DNA of 64,000 bases from Lytechinus variegatus (lineage: Eukaryota; Echinodermata; Echinoidea; Temnopleuroida; Toxopneustidae). The stretch spans positions 33,060,347-33,124,346 of the forward strand of contig NC_054751.1 of NCBI RefSeq assembly GCF_018143015.1, in the 5' to 3' direction. The notes beneath the pieces were generated by a model. That model was not told the origin of the DNA and did not search any database. It was given only the letters and a program-made list of their open reading frames with translations. Both the position numbers and the translations under genes were made by a program. Below are positions 23,871 through 34,000 of this stretch, piece by piece; the stretch's first letter is position 1; each line of letters begins with the position of its first letter.

Positions 23871-24454
23871 TAGTCAATACCTCTCCATTCCTTATAACCC
23901 TTCACCATTTCCCATTCAGCCCATGATAAAGTAATGACATCTTCATATATTTTACAAAACCAACCTATGGCTACACTTTCTACAATAAGACTTTGGTCTG
24001 CTTACAATCATTTAATTATTGCAATCAAGTTTTTAACATTCAAAGATATTAATATAATTAAATATTATGCACTCTTCAGAAAGTATAAAAACAAAACAGT
24101 TTACTAGTATAACTATTTACATAGCACCTATCCATCATTTTATCAGAAATCTGTTTAGTGCCCCACAATAATGCAGAACAGGGCCCTGTATCACAAAGCA
24201 TAACAATAGATTGTATACTTGATTGTTATGATTAATTGTACATTGCATTCAATGCAATCAATCATGAAATTTTGTTCTACGATCATTGTTAAGCTTTGTG
24301 TTACAGGCTCCAGAACTGTTTATACATGTATTGTGTTTCACAAAATTGTATCTTGCAAGGTTAACTCAAACACTACTGACACGCACTAGCCTTTGCAATA
24401 CTAATCTAGACTTGAGTAGAGATCTTAATCTCATACCAATCATCATTTTAATAG
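23871..24454. other. Non-coding stretch with a small MITE
   Basis: A short foldback lies at about 24179-24311: GGGCCCTGTATCACAAAGC and GCTTTGTGTTACAGGCTCC are inverted ends. The rest shows nothing. Confidence 0.5.
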
Positions 24455-26010
24455 AGATCACCAAAATGCTGCAGCTCGTATTGTTACTCCGTAAAAAATA
24501 AAATACATATTACTCCGATTCTGAATTCGCTGCACTGGCTCCCTATCAAGGTTTGGATAACTTTTGAGATTTTGTTGAGTGCCTTTCATTGCATTCATGG
24601 ATCAGCCCCCCAAAACAATCTTCCTTCTATCAATTATTACACACCAACTAGGTATCTACGTTCTTGAACATCTCGTTTACTTGTGGTTCCAAAAGTTGCA
24701 AAAACTTTTGGGGAAAGATCCTTTGCTCATGCATGCCCCATACTATGGAACATACTTTCCTGAAGACATTAACAAGTGGAATGCCTCTGGCCGTCTCACC
24801 TGCATCACGCGTTTCAATATAGCAGCAGTGCTGACTTTGAATACTACTCTAACTCGCACAAGATGTTCAGTGATACATGGTTACTCTTATGTCCACTTTT
24901 TTATGAACTAGACCAATAAACTTACAGAGATATGATGGTTATTCAACAAAAAACCCCAACATGGCCAAAGTTCATTGACCTTGATCATGTGACCTGAAAC
25001 TCGAACAGGATGTTCAGTGATACTTGATTACTCTTATGTACGAGTTTCATGAATCAGATCCATAAACTTTCAAAGTTATGATGTTAATTCAACAGATACA
25101 CCCAATTCGGCCAAAGTTCATTGACCTTTGACCTTGGTCATGTGACCTGAAACGCGCACAGGATGTTCAGTGATACTTGATTACTCTAATGTCCAAGTTT
25201 AATGAACTAGACCAATAAACTTTCAAAGTTATGATGGTAATTCAACAGATACCCCCGATTCGGCAAAAGTTCATTGACCCTAAATGACCTTTGACCTTAA
25301 TCATGAGACCTGAAACTTGCACAAAATTTTCAGTGATGCTTGATTACTATTGTGTCCAAGTTTCATGAATCAGATCCATAAACTTTCAAAGTTATGATGG
25401 GAATTCAACAGATATCCCCAATTCGGCCAAAGTTCATTGACCCTAAATGACCTTTGACCTTGGTCATGTGACGTGAAACTCATGTAGGATGTTCAGTGAT
25501 ACTTGATTAACCTAATGTCCAAGTTTCATGAACTAGGTCCATATATTTTCTAAGTTATGATGACATTTCAAAAACTTAACCTCAGGTTAAGATTTCGATG
25601 TTGATTCCTCCAACATGGTCTAAGTTCATTGACCCTAAATGACCTTTGACCTTGGTCATGTGACATGAAACTCTAATAGGATGTTCAGTAATACTTGATT
25701 AACCTTATGGCCAAGTTTTATTAACTAGGTCCATATACTTTCTAAGTTATGACGTCATTTCAAAAACTTAACCTCAGGTTAAGATTTGATGTTGACGCCG
25801 CCGCTGCAGCCGCCGCCGCCGCCGTCGGAAAAGCGGCGCCTATAGTCTCACTTTGCTTCGCAGGTGAGACAAAAATTGTATCTCTGTCGAGTCTTTAAAA
25901 AATGTTCTTAAAACCTTCCTTTTTACTTCCAAATTTTTTTTAATGTGCATTGAGCACTCTACAGAGTGGATTTGGAGCATTATAAGTCACATATTATCAT
26001 TATTATTAAA
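24455..26010 (+). mobile_element. LINE 3' fragment (L2/CR1-like ORF2 tail), interrupted
   Basis: Decayed translation gives QNAAARIVTP, LHWLPIK, then HAPYYGTYFPEDIN before the DR1-rich repeat, and SLKNVLKTFLFTSK after it (25890-25935). This is the usual C-terminal order of L2/CR1-type ORF2 proteins. Frameshifts and stops are present. The 3' end finishes in ATTATT-type simple repeats near 26000, as LINE tails do. The insert at 24779-25875 splits the reading frame. Confidence 0.7.
24777..25875 (+). mobile_element. DR1-rich repeat element, copy 2 (nested in LINE)
   Basis: Same edges as copy 1: AAGTGGAATGCCTCTGGCC, GTCTCACCTGC at 24793-24803 and GCAGGTGAGAC at 25860-25870. It holds about six tandem units with four exact TGACCTTTGACCT sites, then the GC-rich terminal block with GCCGCCGCCGCCGTCGG. 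Its position in the LINE tail shows it moves or is copied as a unit. Confidence 0.8.
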
Positions 26011-26074
26011 TCTTAATCTTTATTGAATCTTGATTGATATCTTATCTGAAAACCATGCAGACTGCAGCACACAT

Positions 26075-26235
26075 CAGGGGCCTGTTGCATAAAACTTTTT
26101 ACCTGAGAAAACTCTGGTAAAAACTGAAAACTAAGGTCAGTCTGATTGCTGCCATTGACTATAATACAGGGCAAAAACTCTGGTAAAAACAACCTGAGTT
26201 TTCTCAGGTAAAAAGTTTTATGCAACAGGCCCCTG
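26075..26235. mobile_element. Foldback MITE (GGGGCCTGTTGCATAAAAC family), copy 1
   Basis: CAGGGGCCTGTTGCATAAAA and TTTTATGCAACAGGCCCCTG are exact inverted ends; the arms continue with ACTTTTTACCTGAGAAAAC and CTCTGGTAAAAAC, so nearly all 161 bases fold. Confidence 0.85.
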
Positions 26236-26408
26236 GTCCAAGACATCAGACATTAGACAATACATACATGTAGGTGGGAATCCAGACTTAAGCACAGATC
26301 TCATTCTTAATCTTATCTTTACTTAAGCAGAGATCTTATTCTCAACTGATTTTTTTTAGTGACATCTGAAGCCAAAAATCATGTTTGCATACTGTACCAA
26401 TGACCTGG

Positions 26409-26533
26409 GCCAATAACATATAGCTTGGCGATTGATAATGATGCTAATTTGTATGATTGATCATACACAGTAATCAATATAATCAATCATAGAAATAAGC
26501 CCTCATTCAATTGTTGAGTTTTATGTTACGGGG
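26409..26533. mobile_element. Small MITE, relative of the one near 24179
   Basis: Core text (GATTGATCATACACAGTAAT, CAATCATAG) and the right end TTTTATGTTACGGGGCC resemble the element near 24179-24311. Ends are diverged. Confidence 0.4.
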
Positions 26534-26920
26534 CCTAGAACTAGACTTTGATCAAGAATAGTGTCTGTGGTCCATACCGATTCTTAAGCTATAGTAGGTA
26601 CCCTACATTTCTCCTAGACAGCCTAAACACTTTCAAAATAAAAAAAAATCTTAAAATCATAGCTAGGAGACATAATATTTTGAAATACCTCATGATACTT
26701 ACATGAAGAAAAATTTGCCAACATGCTGTATAAGGCAGCGCTTGTACACATGCAAACTTGAAATTTATTGCTAGGTGGCATAACATAGGGATAAAGAGCA
26801 CTGCCCTATTTTCCTAATTCAGCTCGAGCGCTGTTTAATTTGAATGAAATCAACCTGACAATACCAAGATATATGTAGCTTATCCTGGATCTTAAATCAT
26901 CAAAGCCAGTGTGACCTTCA

Positions 26921-27075
26921 GGGGCCCGTTGCATAAAACTTTTTACCTGAGAAAACTTAAGTTGTTTTTACCAGAGTTTTTGCCCTGTGTTAAAGTCAAT
27001 GGCAGATATCAGACTAACCTCAGTTTTCATTTTTTACCAGAGTTTTCTCAGGTAAAAAGTTTTATGCAACAAGAC
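26921..27075. mobile_element. Foldback MITE (GGGGCCTGTTGCATAAAAC family), copy 2
   Basis: GGGGCCCGTTGCATAAAAC at the left, GTTTTATGCAACAAGACCC at the right, with the same inner arms as copy 1 and a similar centre (CCCTGTGTTAAAGTCAATGG). Confidence 0.8.
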
Positions 27076-27269
27076 CCAGAGGTTGAATACTCTAGTTACG
27101 GAAGGATCAATGAAGATCCAATGCAACAACTATGGTACATTCTTGCAATGCATTTTGGCACATGTCAATGCCCAATTAATTGCTCTCATGAATACTGTAA
27201 TCATACAATCCTCTAGCTCAGCTGCAAGGACTCTCTCAAACACTCTCCTTCAAACACATCATCCTCACC

Positions 27270-27800
27270 AAGACTCTCCTCGGCCAGCAATCTTCATCTC
27301 ACCAGGTATTCCCAGACAGATTAATATCCTTCATCTCTCTATATCCCATGGTGTCTTGGAACTTCTTCACCTCACCAGGCATTCCAGGACAGATTCTCTT
27401 CAAGGCATAACAATGCCCTTCATCTCAAAGACCCCATCCTGGACCTTCTTCAGCTCACCAGGAATTCCCTGGACATATCCTTTTCAATGCAGATTAATAT
27501 CCTTCATCTCTATATCATGGTGTCTGGACCTTCTTCACCTTACCAGCCATTCCAGGACGGATTCTCTTCAAGGCCTAACAATGCCCTTCATCTCAAAGAC
27601 CCATCCTAGACCTTCTTCAGCTCACCAGGAATTCCTGGACATATCCTTTTCAATGCAGATTAATATCCTTCATCTCTAGACCCTGAAGTCTTGGACCTTC
27701 TTCAGCTCACCAGGTATTCCTGGACAGATCCTCTTTCAGCGCAGCTCAATGCCCTTCATCTCATAGACCCCATCCTGGACCTGTCCTTCTTCCGTCATGA
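27270..27800 (-). repeat. Degenerate tandem repeat overlapping the ENTPD C-terminal codons
   Basis: Units of roughly 80 bases share CAATGCCCTTCATCTCAAAG, ACCCCATCCTGGACCTTCTT and CAGCTCACCAGGAATTCC on the plus strand. About six are seen, in two alternating subtypes. The rightmost unit (about 27740-27795) is the genuine coding end of the minus-strand ENTPD gene (reading GQVQDGVYEMKGIELR); the others lie past its stop, in the presumed 3' UTR. Confidence 0.75.
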
Positions 27801-28000
27801 AGTACGCCATGGTAGGAACCCTGGTCAGACCGCTCCTTGACGTCGACCTCATCCTGCCCAGCCAGCGGGAGTACATGAAGATGAAGGCGATGACGACCAG
27901 GAAGCAGACAACTAGGACGTACTGGTTTGAGAGCCAGGGAGCTGCTACCCGGATCCAAGGTGGTTTGTAAGACTTCTGGAAAGCACCTTGCTGAATCTCT
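27736..28000 (-). CDS. ENTPD4: ENTPD terminal exon with C-terminal membrane anchor
   Basis: Acceptor TGTTACAG before 28000; stop TGA occupies 27738-27736. Encodes REIQQGAFQKSYKPPWIRV, the membrane segment YVLVVCFLVVIAFIFMY, a basic stretch (RWLGRMRSTSRSGLTR) and a short tail ending MKGIELR. The last codons belong to the tandem repeat at 27270-27800. Confidence 0.93.
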
Positions 28001-31000
28001 CTGTAACAGATAGGTCAACACAGTAATAAAAAATAATTTTCTTTTACATGGTGTCTGGTTGAATTCCTTCAAAACATTCCTTCACAGGATTTGACTGGAG
28101 ATGGTGGTGGTAGAGAGTGAACTTTAAATGACAGAGTACACTCATCACAAAAAGAACTTATTCTAAAAATAAGTTTCGCAAAAAGCTGATTTAAAAAAAA
28201 ATCAAACCAAGATGAAACATGTGTATGAGGAAATATATCAGAACTAAAAAAAAACCCTGAAAACAACCATTAATGAGAATGAAAAGCTCTAAGTACAATG
28301 GAAACCATTATTTCATAATTTCGCTTCCTCAAGTTTATTTTGTGTTTATGATGAAAATAAGATGGTGTTTCTGATCACTTTATTTTTCACTTTTTTGAAG
28401 CACTAATTAATGATTTTTGGGTGCATTTTTCTCGGATTCATTTTTATTTCATATCATAGACACATGTGAGAAGTGGGACCTTGTAGCTCAGATTATTTTA
28501 AAGTCAATGTTAGCCCATATCTTTAATGAATCATTACTCACCTAAGAGGTAAAAATCTTGTTCTATATAATATTGCACCTAAAGTCCACTGGACCTCTTT
28601 GTCATGTATAAGGCTGGCAGAGCGTAAATAATGGTAATCTTTGGGGAATTTAAATCCTTTATGAAGTACTGTTGTTATCCATGCTGATTTAAAACATTGG
28701 TATCTGTCAAAATAAAAGCATATATATATATAAAGACATTTTAAATAAATATCATAGCACAATTTACTTGGTTATCAAAAATGAAAATCTGAACAGATCT
28801 AAAAAAATCAAACTAAATGAATGATAGTTCTTTATATATAATTCAATTCATAGCTGGTCACTACATCTATCATTCACATGGAAGTCAATCATATGTTAAT
28901 AATGAGCTCGGTAATAAAAGAGAGAGACAAACTTGCTTTTCATTTTCAGAAGTGGAGTATCAATATGATACAAGTACATAATCTAGCTTATATTACCTTT
29001 CCTGTTGCTTTGAGTGTTTTCTCATAATTTTTATAATCAATATTAAAAAACAAGGGTCCTAATTGTGAAAAAAAAACATGTGAACTGCAAAATCTATGGC
29101 AACACCCTTTCCTACAAGTGAGTATCAAACTTTTCTTGACATGGGAGCAACAATATCAATCAGTAGCAGGATATAAAAGAAAATTCTCACTTACTTTAAT
29201 CTATGCTCATCTGCTTTACTATAAAGACCTTTTTGATGATGCTCTTGTAATAATGTCCATTTTGTGGCACAAAATTTCTGCACAAGAGAAAAACAGATAG
29301 ATAAAAAAAAATTAAGCATGTTCATTGATATATATCTTTCTATCTATTCATGATCGAATGAGAGAGTATCCCTTCCACTGTGAGTTGAAGTCATCCAGGA
29401 GACTACTGGGTAAAATGTTACTGAAGGAGTACATCAAGGGTAATTCCAAGGCGATTCTAAGGTGAAGATATGATCTTTCGGATCAGGAGTGATTGGAACA
29501 ACTTGATAGACGATGGTGATGATATGGTTTTTTTCCTTACCTGGGGCCGTTTCATAAAGACATTCGTACCTTACAAATGACTTTACCTATGATAGGTGAC
29601 CCTTTCTTGTGCTAAATGATATATCTCTGTGTAGCAGACTTGGTACCTAGAACATGTTCCAGTCTTGATTGCTAAGAAAGCATGAATGCTTGTAAGCAAG
29701 CAACCAGAGGACATAAGGCATAAGGTCCTCTTACAGTGACCTGGTTGTAAGGAAAATTCCATACCAGAGGGGACTAGCTCAACAAGTAGGAATCAAGCCC
29801 AGTTAACTAGATTGCAAAATATTGGTTCACCATCTGAGCTATCACCCCCCCCCCCCCCCCCCCCCGTCTAACGCATGCACATAGCAGTACTAATAAAGTA
29901 CTATAAAGGCATATCTACAGTTGCTAAATTTATAGATGATTTCATCAACCCTCTTGATTTATCTAATGACACTGCGACATAACCCTTACAATTTTTTTTA
30001 AGATTCCTATAAAATACTACAGAAAAAAAGTAAATGTATGCTTCCTATCAATACAAACTTACTTTTGCTGCAATTTCAAACTGGTCGTACTCATAGACCC
30101 CTCCCATCCTCAGCACATCCTCCATACAGTACCAGTATTCTGAAAACCCGTAGAACTCTGAGTTGTCGAAGTTAATTTCTGCTTGATACACCCCTCCAAG
30201 GGAGCATGGTTCCTTCTGACATGGCTTGTTGGATCCTAGGACTGGGATCATGGCTTCTTTACAGGCAAGGTAATCTCCCGTTCCTTTAAAGTGATAGGTC
30301 TTGCCTCCTTTGATGATCTGATCTGTCATTGAGGTTGGTAGACAGGGATCGAGGAAGGGAGAGGTCGGACTGAGACCTGTCATGGATTTACTGAAATGAA
30401 AAAAGGTTTAATGTCAGTTGGCATTACTCTATTCATGTTCGTCAACTAATATCATCATCACTGTCAAGACCGCCCAATCTATCTCACTGGAAAATATGCA
30501 TGACTTTGCTAAAAATGAGGAATTAACATGCAGTTCCCATAGGAGTGAGCAGTAAAATATTCATTCAAATCTGAAAATCATATAATATGGGTTCATAACA
30601 ATAAAATATTTCAGAATGCTTGTAAAGTCTGGCTATTATCATTTTACTTTATTCTGGAATCATTGATTGATGTACTGTATCTTGTTTGTTTTAGAGACGT
30701 GAAAAAACGATTTTTTTTTCAGAGATAACGAGGTCAAAGACCAGTAATGTATAAGATTTTAGTGTTCTACCAGCGGGCTCTGCTTAACATGATGTTATCA
30801 TTAGCATGGCTTTAGCACAGATACCTTGATCTGGCACTTGAGCATTTGAGGAATTTCTTCCTACTGGGTACCCATTCACCTCACCTGGGTCGAGTGCAGC
30901 ACAGTGTGGATAAATTTCTTGCTGAAGGAAAACACGCCATAGCTAGGATTCGAACCCGCAACCCTCTGTTTGAAAGGCGAGAGTCAGAACCACTAGACCA

Positions 31001-34000
31001 TGACGCACCCACATTGAAGACTATGTATTGGGATGGGCTGTATTGTGTGTTTGATAAAGAGATGAGGGTAGCACGAGACTCAGGTGACTCATGCCTAATG
31101 CAAATTTGTAAGCATTCTTTCCCGTTTAAAATCTCTACATAATCAGCCTGCCCTATGTCTAGTAAAATATACGACCATGACACATTACATGTAAGTGACA
31201 ATGATACTCACCTATCATCTTTATCGCTTAGAGTTGAATTGACGAGTATAGTTTCATATCTTGACCTAGCAGCATTGCCTCCGTAGCCCAAGAAGGTTGT
31301 TACATAGACCCTATAGACATGATCTGATTCATGCTGGTCACATCCAAGATTGAATTCTGCCATCAATTCCTTGGCTGCTGCCTCCTACAATAATGACAAT
31401 GACAATTTTGTTAAATAAAGAGAAACTTGGACCATTTAAGGGAGACTAGAAAATTCACTATACTACTGTAGTATACACAATTCAGTGGAAGATATTAAAC
31501 TTTTTTTTTCCTCCAGTGGAATGGGGTGGGGGGCAGGTAGTTATAATTAACTGAGAAAAATACTGAATGAAATACCCTGGAAATATTTCAAGAAATATTT
31601 TCACTGATTTTCATCAACACCTGTTGAAAGATACTGTACTTGTATCTGACTAAATGAGAGCAAATGTCTTATACCCTTGCCATCACTGAGTGCAATAGTA
31701 TTGTATGTGAACTCTCATGATTTTTTTTTTCTAGTTTCGCAGTTATGTCAATATGAATGTCAAGTTGGTCTGAAGATATCATACAAAGTTGAAAAGACAG
31801 ATTCACTCAAAGACACAAATGAAAAAAAATATGTGTCATGAAAAATACAACTAGTATGATCAAAGATAAATAGAGAAAGGGTAAAAGACTAAGGTTCACT
31901 TTGATCAGGTATTCAAATCATTATTAATCAACCCCTTGTATCTCATATATGCTTCCCTGTGTGTTGACGTAAATGCACTATTCTCTTCAATGTATTCTGT
32001 GTAATTTCTCACAGAAGAATTGAAGCATGTAATGTTCTTCATACTTGACTCACTCAGTATAACAGAGATTAAAAACACAGTGGGTATGCATGAAAGCTCC
32101 AACGCTCAAGTTCCTTGAAAAATATTGTCGTTAAAGGATCATGAAAATAACTGTTTTTGTGAGATTGCAAGCAATTAGTGAGTTCTGAGATCATTTTCAT
32201 AGTCAAGGTTATATCATGTTCTGGAACACTGATTCAAACAAATGTAATTTTGTGGTTGTGTAAAATCATTTGTGTATGAATCATATGTATTTTTAATTGC
32301 ATTTTGATTAGAAAAGAACTTAGAAAATACAGCTGGTGATGTGCACTGGTGTGAAATTAATACCGCAGGGATAATGTAAAGCAAATCTTTAAACAAACAT
32401 GTCGTACGAGCACAATATCTATTTAAAAAGAGAATCAATTGCCTAGTTAAGATGCAATGTATGTTCTAGATATAAAATAAAATTCTTCAACAGCAATATA
32501 TTTGCAGATTCATTTCACAGGATTCTAATGTTCATTCCAAGATTTGGGGCCTGTTGCAGAAGAGTTGCGTTTAAACGCAAGTCAAAAAATCGATCGCAAG
32601 TCTAAAATGCGCGCTGTTGATTGGTTGAAAATCAAGTTGCGTGTGATTTTTAGAGTTGCGTTTGATTGCAACTCTTTCTGCAACGGGCCCCAGGACAAAC
32701 TATCCATTTTATGGGATAATTTTGAAAATCTGTTAAACGAAAGACAGTTCAGACTATGGCAAACAGAATGCGAATCTATACAAATGTTCTTGAATAGACT
32801 ATTGTTAAATGAATGCCTTTGCAATACGTTAGAACAAAGAATATCATCATTACCACTCAGGAATGGCCTCAGCTATCACCCCACCCCCCCTCCCCACAAA
32901 AAGGTACATAACAGAAGTTTGTTTTCCTCAAAATAAGTAATATTCTTAGAGACTATCACAAGCATAAAACCAAATATAATTTTTTTTTGCCACTTAAGGT
33001 AGTGAAAATATGGTTTCCATTTAGAGAGTGACAGTAGGCATGACATATAAAGAGTACATATCCAATCTGGCATGTCTAGGGTATTGTGAATAATTGGGTA
33101 TACAAGTATATTCAAATATGGACAATGACAGGCATAAACCAAAATTAACAATACAAGCCACAATGACAAATCACAGATATTACCACAATATGGGCATACA
33201 TTGCAGTACAAGATTATTCAACTACATAATTGCTTTTTTTATTTTCTTAATTTGCTCCAAACTTAAAATAAGAATGATATGCTTTTAAGGAAAAGCTTGA
33301 CTCCTGGATTTTTTTTTTCTTTTTGCTATTTGAACTAAGATGGAGGATGAAGGCCTAGGATTTTGGAAGCCCCATCTCTACCATCCCTCAACATAACAAG
33401 CAAAACATTTTAATCTTGAGGAACTCTGGCAGCAACATTTTAGACATTGAAATCAGCATTGGAAATTTTTGCTTTTATATTACATTTCTCAAAGCTTTCA
33501 CAATATTCACTAGGACTATTGCAGTAGACACAAACTGCAAAGGAAATCCAGCAAATTAAACAAAATATCTGACATAGATAATTAGCCAATTCCCAAGCAA
33601 TTTTCAATTCTGAATTAATATTTTAGATACTACATCATTAGGATATGGTTTTTGCAAATTAAATCAAAGCTGCATACTTTTCAATAAGAATTTTTTTTCA
33701 CTGAAAAACATAAATCAGAAATGAAAAAGGAGGCTAGATGAGCTGATGTGAAGACAATTTTTTTTAAGAGAGGAGGCAAGCTGTGTGATGTTTTTAGTGC
33801 AAATGATAAACACCTGTGGGTTATTGAGATTGAAGCTTACAGACTGGGGTACTTCGTAGGCAATCTGAGCTGATCCACCACCCATATCAAGTACTCCTAC
33901 AGTCCTCTTCCTGGAGACAGTCTGAGGAGATGCCTCGGCTCCTGGTAGCTCCACCTTCACTACAGGCTCATCTGAAAGAGCACACATCATAAAGAAGAAT

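Noticed and set aside
24286..24911. Small novel proteins of 71 and 110 residues
   Set aside because: They are frame-shifted readings of a LINE ORF2 tail running into the DR1-rich repeat.
27083..27679. 198-residue plus-strand protein
   Set aside because: Its frame runs through the tandem repeat that is antisense to the ENTPD C-terminus; low complexity and no start or splice support.
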